This document shows, one piece after another, positions 12,351 to 33,214 of a stretch of DNA of 64,000 nt. Under the pieces are notes generated by a model, which was given only the letters and a program-made list of their open reading frames with translations, was not told where the DNA came from and did no database searches. A program made the position numbers and the translations under genes. This stretch comes from Megamerina dolium (taxonomy: Eukaryota; Arthropoda; Insecta; Diptera; Megamerinidae), in assembly GCA_963854835.1 (NCBI GenBank), contig OY978527.1:30801047-30865046 (forward strand). Reading direction: 5' to 3'. Position 1 is the stretch's first letter. The number at the start of each line of letters is the position of its first letter.

Positions 12351-13912
12351 ATACCCTGCATAATGCAATATGCATGGTATATTCATTTCGGTCAGATGTT
12401 TGTGTCCACTTGAAGGAATCTCCGGAGATATAGACATGGATATATATTCGTGATCGGCGTCGATTAAATTTTCGATTTAACGATGTCCGTCCGTCCGTCC
12501 GTCTGTCTGTTACCTGGCTGGTTCGCACGATAACTTGAGTAAATATTGAGCTATTTCGATGAAATTTGGCATAAGTAATCTATGATCCAAGGGTACGGAG
12601 GGGATTGATATTGGGCATGATCGGTCAATAACCACGCCCACACCAAGCATTCAAAGCGACTAACCTCGAAATTTTCAAAATCTTTAACTTGCTATAACTC
12701 ACACAATATACCACTTGGGACAACAATATTTTGCACATAGAGTTATATTATACTACTATATAACCTCACCAAAAGTGGATGAGCCACGCCTACTTTCTAG
12801 CGTAGCTCCCATACAAAGTGTCTGTACTTCTTTTAAATTGAAACTGCTCTAACTTCTACAATCTTCTGTCTAGAATAACCATAATTGAGACTTAGATTAA
12901 AACGGCAGTCAGAAATAATATGGCAGAAAATCAATGTGCCACGCCCACTCCTTTTTGGGTCTCCCATACAAAGTTGCGGAAATTAAAAAAAATGTTACCG
13001 GTTATAACTTGCAAACTATTCAGCGTAGAATAACGAGATTTAAGGTGTGGATTAGTATTGTACGAGCAACTAGGCTCACAGAAAATGGGCGCACCACGCC
13101 CAGTGTTTATCGTAGCCCCCATACAAATTTTAAATTGAAACAGCTGTAACTTCGGCAATCTTCTGTCTAGAATAACCATAATTGACACTTAAATTAATAT
13201 CGTAGTCGGCAAAAATCTGGCGGAAAATCAGTGTGCCACGCCCACTCCTTCATGGGTCTCCCATACAAAGTCGAGTGAATTAAACTAAAATTTTAAGCTC
13301 CATAGCTTACAAACCATTTAGCCTAGGACAACGAGACTTAGGGTATGGATTAGTATTGTACGAGCAACTAGGCTCACAGAAAATGGGCGCACCACGCCCA
13401 GTGTTTATCGTAGCCCCCATACAAATTTTAAATTGAAACAGCTGTAACTTAGGCAATCTTATGTCTACAATAACCATAATTGACACTTAAATTAATATCG
13501 TAGTCGGAAATAATCTGGCGAAAAATCTGCGTACCACGCCCACTTCTTATTGGGGCTCCCATACAAAGTTGAGGAAATTAAACAAAAATGTTAACCACCA
13601 TAACTTAGAAACTATTCAACGTAGGACACCAAATTTAAGGTGTGGATTAACATTGAAAAATTAATAGGATTTACTAGAAAGTGGTAAGCCACGCCCACTT
13701 TTTATATAGCTCCCATACTAAGCCTCGGAATTATCTTAAAATCCTTTTACTTCGTCAAAGTCAACCATATTTCGGGTGTAAATTAGTAGTATATGCAAAA
13801 ATTGTTTCTCGAAAAGTGGAAATAAAAGAAAAGTTGGATATTCGAGTAAACTTTTTATATATAAATCTACATATGCAGGGTATAGTTTGGTCGGCCCCAG
13901 CCGACTGTAAGG
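12351..13912 (+). repeat. 1.6-kb dispersed noncoding repeat, copy B
   Basis: Collinear with 3667-5270 at high similarity, with the same ATACCCTGCATAATGC start, GTCC run, internal GCCACGCCCAC subrepeats and GGTCGGCCCCAGCCGACTG end. Copies A and B lie as direct repeats on either side of the first GPCR gene. Confidence 0.85.
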
Positions 13913-15430
13913 AGATTTTTTTTATATATTTTTTCGTAACTCGTATTTCATAAAATTTAAGAAATAAATAATATTCAAAAACTAGCGTTTTCATGAAGTC
14001 CTCTCTTACAAATCGTACTAACTTCCTTGTGGAACGTTATACTCATACATTTCTCTAACCCAACATTAGTTGCGTTCGACAACAAGGTCAAAAAAGTATC
14101 CATCAATCAAAAATTGAGAGTGCAAAGTGACAGTTTGTTGCAAGAGAGACGTTGATTTTGTGCTGGGAAAATTGTAACCAGCAAAAATTATCCTTCACGA
14201 AAACATATGATTGCATATGGTCTTTTGTGTGCTTCTACGTGATGATGATAGCAATGATTGCGATGCTGATGTGCGATGCTGATCGCCCTCCTTAAGGCTA
14301 GAGGGAACAAAGTGTCATATTTATTTTTTATTTTCTGTGGACTTTTACGTTCTTTGTATAAAGATTATTTCTGAGAATACTACTAATGAAATTTTCCGGT
14401 GAATAATTTTTTAGAGCATTTTAACCCCCTAGCAACCTTCCAAATGTCATTTTATTAAGTCTTTCCAAAAAAGTGGTCACAACGACTCTATCGTGAGACA
14501 GCTAATGGGTTAAAATATTCTACAAAATTATTCCCCGTGACATTTAACTATATTCACCTTATCTACATATTTCGCTCCCAAATTAAACTCGACTCTTTTA
14601 AATTTAATTTCCTTATGAAGGGTAGAATCTTGCAACGCTAAATAAACTAACTTCTTACAATGAGAAAATAATGAAGTGTACACAAGTGTCTTCTTTGTGA
14701 CAATAGATCTTGGATTTAAACAATATCACAGTTTTGATTATCCTTGAAATAAAAAAATATATTTTCACTTTAAGGTTCCAATTTCTCCGAACCTATTTAA
14801 TATAATGAAGTGAAATGTTTCCACAATGTAGCTATGCGACAGTTTTATACATAATTTTACAATTTATAAACGTTACCCCTTCCATTTCCTCATAAATAAA
14901 CAATTTAGTTGTATTTTCCGTTGGTATAAAGGGATTTGAATTTGGGGGAATCCCATTTGCGTTATATCCATAAAACCATATGAAAATTATTCATAAAAGT
15001 GATGTAAAAACTGTATTTATTGTAAATATGAAACAAATGCAGTGTAAATATATTGTTCGCAACTTTTATACGCTAACTTTAATTACTCATTTTTAATGAT
15101 TAGATGAATATTATATTGCTTATATACTTATACTTATATATGCTTATTTTTTATATGTGCGACTGAAAAGAAAAAAGAAAAACATTTTCTTTTTAAATGC
15201 TTTTCTTTAACTGAAAAGAATTTACAAAAAAAAATAAATTGTACTAAAGAGTAAAAAAATTAAATCCTTTTAATAAAATTAAAAATTTTTCAAAAATAGA
15301 AAATAAAAAACTTGAATGCCAAATATAATTGGAAAATTAATTTAAAAATCCATTCGAATACTTTCACTTCATAAAAATATCCATTGTCTCGCAAATGTTA
15401 AGAAAAGCATATTCGTCCGACTATTTATGA
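13913..15430. other. Intergenic AT-rich DNA, nothing recognised
   Basis: About 1.5 kb between the repeat copy and the RTE remnant. It contains A-rich low-complexity sequence around 15170-15320. No coding or RNA feature could be supported. Confidence 0.4.
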
Positions 15431-15880
15431 GCTGATGTATTTAGGCGAGCAGCTTATTGCCACTGGTCTTAAACGCTCTTGGTATTCTCAAAGAATTTTC
15501 GAGTCCATTCCTGTCGCTTTTCATCTCTATTTCTCCACAATAGTGTCTATCTAGCGCCCTTCGTGCGTCTGAAGAGACATTTCTTTTCACTGCTTTTCTC
15601 TCTGCACCGCTTCTTAACGGTTTGCTTAGCAATTACATACAGGGTTCTTCTGTAGGTGCTGTCATTCTGTGCGGTAACATGGCAATACTCCTGATCACAC
15701 CAGTCCTTCCTCAGAGATTGGAAGTAACAGATGTCATGGAAGGGATATATATTATCAAAAGGGGGAGTGTCCTGCAAAGGCAGATGCGATAGTCGAGTGG
15801 CAAAGGCATATACTGTCTCAGGGGTTTGCAGTTTACTGACGTCAAGCTTTCTTTGTGTGGGACGAAGTATCCACACTTAT
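15430..15880 (-). pseudogene. RTE-type retrotransposon remnant
   Basis: The minus strand encodes a region aligning with the linker between endonuclease and RT of the complete element: PTQRKLDVSKLQTPETVYAF, then DWCDQEYCHVTAQNDSTYRR and a Lys/Arg-rich stretch, ending with FKTSGNKLLA, which matches FKTGGDELLT much further downstream in the intact protein. Frame shifts and an internal deletion are visible. Its divergence suggests an older subfamily than the two near-identical copies at the window ends. Confidence 0.75.
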
Positions 15881-16437
15881 CTGCAATAAGGTTTTATTCA
15901 GCGTCATACTAAAAGCATGGCTTTTAACAATTGTTTTTTGTCATGTTGTCGATTTGTTTTTATTATTTTTTAAAAATTGTATATGCTGATAAAATACACT
16001 ATAGTTTTAACTGTAGCAATAAAAGCTATGTCGATCAACTGGACACTTGTTAGTTGTGTCCTGTGGTGTACACACACATATTAAATGTCCTGGATGCGAT
16101 GCGATGGATTTGTGTTTAAGGGAAAATGTGACAATGATGAAAAATTGTGTATGAAATTCAAGAGTATTGAAGAGTCGTTGCCGTTGCCAAAGCAGTAGAA
16201 GAATTTGACTCGCTCGATGAGTAAGAACCTCACTATGGGTAGACGTAAAATTGTTTCTTTCAAAATAACGGCCAACAGTGAAGATTTCTCTAAATGAGTG
16301 TATAAAAACTTATGAACAGGCCAGACCAAGTAGTCCGCGAATTTAATTTTAAGCCGAATGACTTCAACTCGAAAGTTATGTGACGTGTTTCTGAAAAGTA
16401 TTAATTGTTGCAATGTTATTTTGGTATTTACTGAAAC
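15881..16437. other. Intergenic, nothing recognised
   Basis: AT-rich sequence between the RTE remnant and the Harbinger element. I found no support for an exon or repeat boundary. Confidence 0.35.
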
Positions 16438-16440
16438 CTG

Positions 16441-17831
16441 CAGCCCTATTCCAATTCACTCTTTCACTTAAACTCTTTCGCTTAAATCCTCCTAATGAAT
16501 TTTAGTGAAATTAAGAGATAATTGCGATTCCAATTGCTTTATTTCTCCAATTTTTGCTTTGCTTATATTCTTATTTTAGATTCCAATTGCTTTATTTCTC
16601 CAATTTTCGCTTTGCTTATTTTCTACTTACTTAGTACGTAAGTAAAGTAAGTTATTTTCTTATTTTGACAGACAGTTTCATACTTCGGATAAACTGTGAA
16701 CTTCAGCTAATTAGCTTATGTTGGTATTCTAGTTGACATTATCTGCTAAAATTATTGGCTTTATCGCTAAAAACCACTAAAAACAGAAGGAATTAGAAGA
16801 TGCAGCTAAATTTGAAAAGTAAGAAATTACGGTTTTTAATCAAATCAAAATTAAAAATTTGATTTATTTAATATGAATAAAAACAGCAAAAGAGTTTCCA
16901 AAGAGCAGAAGGCATATATTGTTCAATATATGGAGGAGAACAGAGATTTCGCTCACGAGAGGTAACTGATTATTATTTTAATTTAATTTATATTGCATAT
17001 AAATTATTGCATTTTTTAGATTTGTTGGTAATGCTGGTGCCAAAAGTTTGCAAGACCAATGGGATTCCTTGGCAACATTTATTTATTTTTATTTACCAAT
17101 TTTATTTTATCTTCAAATAGACTGAATTATTTATACTTATTTATTTACTTAGAAAAAGCACTGTTTATTTTATGGAATAGTTATGTTTCCAAATACCAAA
17201 ACAATGTGACTTATTGTTATTTATCACTTTATTATATATTGTAATATATTTTTATAGTGCCAGAAATATAGTGAATTGTTTATACTTATTTATATATATA
17301 CATTTAAAATGTACGGTTTAACTTATTGATTAGTGGGTGCCGTTCGGAATCGGCTAATAGAAATAGGTCCCTTCTAATACTGTCCAAATGCAGATACTTT
17401 TACAGATAAAATAAACATATTTATGAATTATATTGAATTAAAAAGAGAAATAATTATCTACAATTTGCTGTCTTGCTAATCTTCCTTGGGGCAATACGTT
17501 ATTTTCACCATTTTCATTTTCATGTACATCTTCTAGTTTATTAATGTCACAGTATTCGAAGTCCTTTGGAAGCCGAAAGATTTCCCTAAATCTTTCCTCT
17601 GAAAGAACAAAATACACAATACACAAATGCACAAATACAGAAAACATTTGACATTTCTCACTCTAAAAAAGCGACGTCAGCAGCGGATAAAATAACTAAA
17701 AATTTGGCGAAGAATTTAGCGAAACAGAATTGCATTTTCTCCTAAACTCCAACGATGTGCAGATAACTTATTGTTAGAGATTAAGCGAAGGAGTTGGAGT
17801 TTAGGCGAAAGAATGAATTGGAATAGGGCTG
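16441..17831 (+). mobile_element. Non-autonomous PIF/Harbinger-type transposon
   Basis: Terminal inverted repeats start CAGCCCTATTCCAATTC at 16441 and end with the complement at 17831. The trinucleotide CTG flanks both sides (16438-16440 and 17832-17834), as expected for the 3-bp duplication of PIF/Harbinger. Near 16874 the plus strand encodes KRVSKEQKAYIVQYMEENRD and, after a short GT-AG intron, FVGNAGAKSLQDQWDSLA, like the Myb/SANT-type protein that accompanies Harbinger transposases. On the minus strand, 17590-17440 encodes GENNVLPQGRLARQQIVDNY, like the C-terminus of the transposase. The catalytic core is missing. Confidence 0.75.
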
Positions 17832-17834
17832 CTG

Positions 17835-18337
17835 GCTTAAACTTGGTGTTTTTGACATGGGCTAATGAAAATTATGATTATGCGTTTTATAAGAACAATC
17901 GATGTTTATTTTATGAATAAGTATATAATATTGAGTTATATAATTTATTGTAATAATATCTTATAAATGCATTGAATAATAATTATTGTATGACTTATTA
18001 TTGTATTTACGAATTAACTACATATTAGTAACACAACTAAAGGCTATTATTGTTTCAATAATAGCACAAGTTAAGACCGAAATTCCGATTTGGAATATAT
18101 GTATGTAAGTACGGTTACATTATTATGTAAAGTGCTAAAGCTAACCAAAAATCTGTACTTTGTCTTTTTTGTTCTTTGATTATAGAATGTACAAAAAAAA
18201 CAGGTATGTAATTGAGAATTATAATCGAAATAGAATATAGCGTTTAATTAACAATTATGATTCAATAAAATGTACTTAGTATGAATAAAGACAAAATACA
18301 GATTTATTGTCAGCATTCACAATATATTGTACATACT
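17835..18337. other. Intergenic AT-rich DNA, nothing recognised
   Basis: About 500 bp between the Harbinger element and the next MITE, downstream of the Sik2 stop codon. No feature could be supported. Confidence 0.35.
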
Positions 18338-18731
18338 ATGTACATTAAGGTGGAGTGAAACCCGTTTTGGGGATACCTGTAGAAAGTTGCAACCTCAACT
18401 CAAAAATAAAGGCATCAAATACTATTTGTCTTATTTGTTATTTTTACATTTATGCTAAATCAAAATAAATGTACGAATTCGTTATTTTAGGTAATCATCA
18501 TTAGGGATACCATTTACATATAAACAAGAAGAAATAGAAAACGTAATTTTTATGAGAAACCCTATATGTTTACGAATTTTATATTTTATTTTAATACCAT
18601 ACTAAAAAATAAGTCCTAAACAATGCAAAGAATGCTATTCCACAAATTGAAGTTGTTCACCTCAAGCAAATAAGATTTTGTAGGGTGTATTATTTTTTCT
18701 CCATATAAAATCACTCCACCTTAATGTACAT
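18338..18731. mobile_element. 394-bp MITE with perfect 21-bp terminal inverted repeats
   Basis: The arms 18338-18358 and 18711-18731 are exact reverse complements and contain TTAAGGTGGAGTGA. The interior is noncoding. The TTAA inside the arms recalls the other TTAA-bounded MITEs in this window, but here the symmetry extends past it, so the true end of the element is uncertain. Confidence 0.75.
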
Positions 18732-18860
18732 GCATATATGTACATATATGTATATATGTAACATATAAAAGAAAAATAGATACAATGTGAAAATTTCAAT
18801 TAAAATAGTTTCCAATTTCCTATTGTAAATACCACTTAGAAATTACAGCGATTTCAATGA

Positions 18861-27097
<8,237 letters not shown>

Positions 27098-27426
27098 TTT
27101 ATTGTATTTTCAGTATATAATTATTCTATTTATTATCATTTCCGGGGTAGCCACGTCAGTCTCGTATCCAAAGTATTACATAATAAAATTGTCCTAAGTA
27201 ATGCTGTGGAAAAGAATATTGAAATTACATATTTACATAGATATTAATAGCACTTGTATGTAATGTAAGATATAAGAGCACTAAAAAAATGCATGTGTGA
27301 CCATAAAGATGGTTAAAAGTTCTCTAAGTTGGCAGTGTTTTCGATATTTAATTGAAAATTTCCTACTTCTCTGTTTCAAATTAGTACCTAATTCTCTTTC
27401 TATTTTTTATGTGTCACTTATACGCC
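27098..27426. other. Sik2 upstream region
   Basis: AT-rich DNA directly 5' of the Sik2 start codon. It should hold 5' UTR and perhaps the core promoter, but I cannot place either. Confidence 0.4.
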
Positions 27427-27550
27427 CCGATGAGGCCTTTTAACGAGCTCCTCTTCCAATACTGTTGTGCCCGCTAAATTTAGGACAGTATTAGAAGGGA
27501 CCTACAGATCAGGAGACCAATACACTAAGCTCTGAGCCACGGTACCCACT
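27427..27550 (-). mobile_element. Internally deleted SINE upstream of Sik2
   Basis: The tail half (CGCCCCGATGAGGCC to AGTATTAGAAGGGACCTAC) is joined directly to the head (CAGATCAGGAGACCAATACA to CCACGGTACCC). About 220 bp of the middle of the SINE are missing. The breakpoint falls in the repeated GACCTAC sequence found in both halves of complete copies, which suggests deletion between short direct repeats. Confidence 0.8.
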
Positions 27551-27645
27551 AATTCTCTATTGATGTCAAATTAAAGAAAATATTTAAACTCAAATAAAAA
27601 ATTCGACCATTTACTATATACTCCACGGGATTGGGTGCTTGACAG

Positions 27646-27920
27646 GACGATGATCCTTTCTTGTTTCGGCGACGAGAATTTGCCTCCAAGATCGTGCAAT
27701 TCATCACCGTTGGACTTTTTTTTTGTGGGGCTACGCAAAGAATCATGTCTATGCTGATTATCTCCAAACCCCTGACACTCTGGAAACAAACATCCGTGAA
27801 GTTGTGGCCGAGATATTGTCCGATTTGTGCTGGAGAGTCATCGAAAATTACCTCACAAGGATCAAGTGCTGTAAGAGTTCCCGTCGAGGATATTTGAATG
27901 ATGTTGTATGTCACACATAA
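27646..27920 (+). pseudogene. Mariner-type transposase C-terminal fragment
   Basis: With one frameshift in a T-run near 27720, the plus strand encodes GDENLPPRSCNSSPLDFF followed by WGYAKNHVYADYLQTPDTLE and IREVVAEILSDLCWRVIENY. This matches the last third of insect DD41D/mariner transposases, as in the element at 37926-38834. It is a fragment without ends. A 138-codon minus-strand ORF over the same DNA is its shadow. Confidence 0.65.
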
Positions 27921-28558
27921 TAACAAGGTCCAAACATTATATTGAAAAAAAACTTTGATCAAAATTGTAAACAGAAGCTTTTTTTATTTACGTTTACTTT
28001 CGGAATTACAAAGTGGATAACTCTATACATTCTGAACACAAATTACAATTTTGGAAATGATTAGGGCATATCGCTTTGTGAGTGGAGCAACACAAATTGC
28101 TATAAATATAAATTATGAAGACGTGGATGTCCAAGAAACACTTCTAAAATGATAAATTATTAATGCCTTTGTCTGTCATTCAATATCTCGACGCATTCCT
28201 GATGTGTTATTCCAGTACAAAATTCGTATTGTCCTCAATATAGGACACACTGCCAAGAAAAAAATCCACATGTTCTGGATCGTCGTCGATTGGGTTCCCT
28301 CCATGCGGCTCCAAATTTAATATGATTAGCTCGACCCTTCCTCTAAAAACCAAGACACTGCGTCTATTTCTGAACTACTATTGGAAAATATTCTTTCCTC
28401 CAGTTTTTATCAATGAACGTCTTTATTATTCATATTTCTTTATACCTGCCAATTCCAATAAATATCTTCATTTTCTTTCTGAATGTATCGGAAAGAATAA
28501 CTTGGAACCCTTTTGTCCCATAATATTGCGCCATTTTCTGTTTGATTTTTCGAAAAAT

Positions 28559-29250
28559 TCATTTTTGGCACACTGCAAGGTTTGTTAACACTAAGTATTC
28601 CTTTGCCAATCTGTCCGCTTGCTCATTACAAGCACAGTGTGCTGGAATCCAGTGTAGTATTAAATGATTCCTTCTACAAAGATTTTGGACGACATTTACT
28701 CTTTTCCACACAATCTTAGAGAATATTGTATTTTTGCTCAGTGCCTTTATTACTGCTTGGCCATTTGAAATTATAATTATTCTTTTGTTTCTCGTCCCTT
28801 GAGATAGAATGAATTTGGTGCAGAGGTTAATGACATATATTTCAGCTTCAAAGACCATTGCCATTGTTCCAAGACTGATTCGCAGTTGAATCTCAGGACA
28901 GTATGTTCCAACTTCAAAATTATTGGACCCAAACAATGTCCTTATATTTTGGTACGATTCTGTTTTCACTCCACTCCACCCTGTCGGGTATATAGCTTTT
29001 GTTTTTTTCATTGAAAAGGCATATGAAAGGCATTTCGTCCAGTGACATCCAATAGTTTCTATCCTTTAATATTGATAAATAACCTGATATCCCACTGACA
29101 AACATAAATTTGTTTTGAAATTCTGTACGGATTTTTTCGCAGATAAATAGCTTTACAGCTCCACTGAATCCGATTCTTCTTTGTTGCTTCCTCAATGGCC
29201 ATAACTATGGCTTGAAAGACACTGTAGAAGTCGATTAAGCGAAACTTAAG
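28559..29250 (-). pseudogene. LINE remnant with RNase H domain
   Basis: The minus strand encodes a stretch ending LILHWIPAHCACNEQADRLA, the HIP..GNE.AD signature of RNase H with the glycine changed to alanine/cysteine. Upstream is FEAEIYVINLCTKFILSQG, the usual AE.-.I segment of the domain. The upstream part (29195-28980) is shifted in frame. It is consistent with an I/LOA-type LINE 3' end, decayed and without RT. Confidence 0.6.
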
Positions 29251-29256
29251 CCCCAC

Positions 29257-30487
29257 AAAAGGACCGGGAAATATTTTTATCTAAACAGAAATTGTAGTGT
29301 AGTGTCTGAAATAGCTGTCCCAATTGCACATGCACATGCTTATTTTCAAATGTAACCTATTAATGAAATCCCATTGTGTCAAACATGTACGTATGAGTAT
29401 ATTTAAATACATACACGTACATATACATATAAATATATACATAGGCATCTGAAACCTATATATTTCTTTTAAACCACTAAGCTGTTGGGGAAAATCAATA
29501 TGATGAAATATTGGTAAGTTATTCTTGAAAAAAGTATGCATATATCAAATTAAAATTAAATGTATTGTACAGTTTACAATTTGTATCACTGCTACGGCAA
29601 CTGTATGCATTTGTTTGTAATACATACCACATATTTATGCATATTTTTCTGCAACTGTTTCCATACACCGAACTTTTATGCTTCAATCCAAATTTGACGT
29701 GAAAACGGTTTTTATTAAAAATACATGTTTTTTTTTTAATTTTGAATTCGGTAGAATAACATTCAATTGAATAAGAATATTGCCTTTTTAATGATAAACT
29801 ATGGTTTTATCGTTAACAATTTGACGAATACACGAGTGCGTACCAATAAAAAAATGGAAAAAAAAGGAAGAATTATAGCACTGCAATAATTAATATTACG
29901 ACAAGATATTAGCCTTAAACAGATTTAAAACAATTTTTTCTCACACGACAATATAAACTATAATTGACAGTTTTTTTTTTACCTCTCTTACACATTTTAT
30001 ACCTTGCGACATTACGTTAAATGTATATGTATAGAGTCGGCGATTAATATGTATAAAATATCCGCATGCGCTTTAAAAAATGCTGCATGGACAGTAAATA
30101 AATCGTAATCGCCTTGTTCCCGTGCTTTGCGGATAGTGGTTGGTAAGTTGAGAACAAACAAAAAGTACTCTCATGGAGGGGCGAATACGCAAAAAGTGTG
30201 GGCATGTGGAAATACTATGTCTTGAGCAGAAAGAAACTTCAGCCATTCTTCAACGTACTTCCCCAAATACAAAACAGTTTGTCATTTGGCCACCTGAACA
30301 AAAAAATCTGGACTATTTCGCGTAAGAGAAACGAAATTACTCTCTCATCGCCATTTCGTGTGCTAAATGAAGCTAATATGATACAAATGGACGCTATCTT
30401 TTTAAAATCTTGTCAAGTCGAAAAAAGAACTAAGGGTGTGAAATTATCGTGAAAAGATAAAAATATTTTATTCAAAGTATTGGCCAT
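29257..30487. other. Intergenic, nothing recognised
   Basis: About 1.2 kb of AT-rich DNA. One ORF of 84 codons at 30198-30452 has no recognisable similarity or coding signature. Confidence 0.35.
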
Positions 30488-31083
30488 CGCTTTCTTCACA
30501 TATTAACACTTTTCAGACAATTTGTGGATATCATGCCAAAAAAATTCATCTCCTTTTGTTGAAAACCATTCAGAGACCCAATTTTCGAGTTCTTCAGATG
30601 TTTAAGGTGCTGTTCTTTAAGTGCGTGACTCATAGATGAAAACAAGTGGTAATCGGAAGGAGCTAAAACTAGTGAATACGAGTGGGGTAACAAATCTGGC
30701 CCATTCTGGTCGTTTTTCGATCAATGCATGGTTCAAATTGATCATTTGTTGTCGGTAACGATCAGCATTAAGAGTTTCAACAGGTTTCAGAAGCTCAGGT
30801 ACACAACACCTTTCTGATCCCACCAAACACGATGCAAAAAACTATTTCTTCCTTCTCTTTTAAGCAATATTTCACAAATATTTCACAAGCAATATTTCAT
30901 ATTTCACATATCAAAATCATTACTTTTGAATCGTTGGAACCAATTTCTGCATTCTGCTTCTGAAAAAGCATGACCACCATAAGCTTCGGTAAGCATTCGA
31001 TGCGCTTCAGCTGCATTTTTCTTCAAAAGAAATATAATGCAATAAAACTTCCCGCAGATGGTGATTTTCTGGTACATTTTCCA
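30488..31083 (-). pseudogene. mariner transposase pseudogene
   Basis: The minus strand begins MENVPENHHLREVLLHYISF at 31083; then, with a frameshift, AAEAHRMLTEAYGGHAFSEA and NWFQRFKSNDFD (the HTH part). After a deletion come LKPVETLNADRYRQQMINLN and LAPSDYHLFSSM (the third catalytic Asp region), then a C-terminus near 30500. The order is that of a mariner transposase with the catalytic centre partly deleted and several frame breaks. Confidence 0.75.
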
Positions 31084-31568
31084 TTGTTAACTTAAAAAAA
31101 AAATACAATTTTGTTTGCACATTGATTTGCTGTATACTAAATATATATGACAGATGTCATAACTAAAAAAAATTGGGGCTCGTTCATAATAATCTTTAAC
31201 TGTAGAGCCAAATCTCTCTTAGCGATAATTTCATATTTCTACACCTGGTATGTAATGTGTAACGTTTGAATTTAAAGTTGGTTAAATTTCAACTTCCAAC
31301 GTTAAAATAGAATGTACTCTTTGAACTTTCTTTCGATTATATTTGTAACAACGAAGAAACGTGTTCAGATAAATGTCAGTGTGACAAGAATTTTCTTTAT
31401 CGGAGTGAAAGTTAAAATTTTAATGGTCTCCACATGCCACTGTCCCATAGCTAATGCACCTATAACCCTTGTCAACTAATTACAAATGATAATTTTTTAT
31501 TGAAAAAAATTGGGTATTTTGCATATAAATTTTGAGAGCCTTTTTGACAAAATGATAATGAATAATGG

Positions 31569-31990
31569 CTAATAAATAAATAATAAATAAAAAACAGCTC
31601 CACATCGTCTTTGCATTGATCGTATAGGTTTTCGAGATCGCTGCACCGTGATTGCGCACCATGTTTCCTTCACACTTTTAAACGACTTGTCCAAATTCGC
31701 AATGCTTTGTGTACTAACGGCATTATTACCATCGTTCCATAAATATTCGATGGCATTAAGGTCAGAACTTTGCGATGGGCGGTAAAGTACTCTCATGCCG
31801 TTTCGATTAAAAAACTCTTTCATAAGTTTTGCGGCATGCTTAACAAATAACTGGCATATATTCTTCAGTCCACGGTGGCATTACATTCTCCAGTATGTCA
31901 ATGTATTGTTCGTTGTTCATGCCTCAAACAATACAATGAATTGATCCGATGTCGTTCCACGAAAAACATCCCCAAACAAAAATAGAGATC
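31569..31990 (-). pseudogene. Tc1-type transposase remnant
   Basis: Minus-strand frames give VWGCFSWNDIGSI, then MNNEQYIDILENVMPPW, then RPSQSSDLNAIEYLWND. These match the WG.FS, YI.IL and PSQSPDLNPIE segments of Tc1 transposases (the DD34E group), the last containing the third catalytic residue. Stops and frameshifts separate them. About 140 codons remain. Confidence 0.75.
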
Positions 31991-33214
31991 AAGGTAAATA
32001 TTTATATAGCATATGCAGGTCGTAAAGGCTCTAAAGATATTTAATAAGGAATTATATGATAAGTATCTTTGCGGTTATGATATTTTTGTTTTATTAGTTT
32101 ATTAATGTAATGCTTATTTCATATTTGCAAAATCATCAGCTATCAACATAAAAGTAATATGCAGACCGCTTTTAGGAAGGTAAGTAAGAACCTTCTCATT
32201 CATTAGTACATATTTCTTTTATTTATAGTATTTACTTATTCAATTTATTTAATTATTTATCGTTTATATGAAAATTATATATAATAACATCATAAATTTG
32301 TACACGTTTTTAACATAAATATTTATTGGATAATAATTCGATGAATTCGTGCACTATTTGGTACGCGGAAGTTTGCTATTTCATGCATGACTTAGCAATT
32401 ACATCATAATGTAAAAATTTATCGAAGCGCTAAGCAATCTTTTTACTGGGATGTTGGTCTTTTTCCCTTACCATTATTGACACTTTCCCACTGGGTAGGT
32501 ACTGCTGTACTACTTTGATTAGGTGTTGTTATAGGTTACACATTGCTTAAGTCCGTTATACTTTCGCCGCAAATTAAATACTTTTTGCCAGCCAATTATA
32601 ATGACGTCATGTGTATTTTGATCATACTCATTATGCATGTAAATGATGTTAAGCGCAGAGCGAAATACACGAATGAGTGAGTTTAGATACATATTTGAGC
32701 CCATGTTATGCGGGCAATAGCAGTTATGATTCAGTTAGCCATTTGTAAAAAATGTCAAAATTGTATGTGTTTGTCGTTTTTTTGTTTGCCTTTAAATTTT
32801 GCAGTTTCTCTGGGAATAGTACACCGCATATTATTTCACATTGGTCACAGCTTTGAGATATCTTTGCTTCCAAGAGGCCATTCACAGAGTCAAAACAGTG
32901 TTGCTTGATTAAATTACAACTTTTTTTTATTGCAAAACTAAGTACACATAAAACATTTAGTGGAATAAATTGTGCGCTAAAAATTATTGAATCCCACTTA
33001 AATGACTGCCTGTATAATAGGAATTAAGTCTTTTTTTACGCTCAATATACATATTTATCGATATCTTAATCTCTTTACTAAGCAGTCAAAGAGCAGTGTC
33101 CCTGTGGCCATTCTGTTAAGCCTAATGCATAATTAAATATATTTAATACATGTAAATTCGCTTCAAACGAGTGTTGCGTTGTAATACACATGAAAAAAAC
33201 TAATTAGGGGATTG
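31991..33214. other. Intergenic, nothing recognised
   Basis: AT-rich DNA between the Tc1 remnant and the inverted copy of the 1.6-kb repeat. No supported feature. Confidence 0.35.

Noticed and set aside
27549..27962. 138-codon minus-strand ORF with a hydrophobic start, possible secreted protein
   Set aside because: It overlaps a plus-strand fragment with clear transposase similarity and shows no recognisable domain, so it is a shadow ORF.
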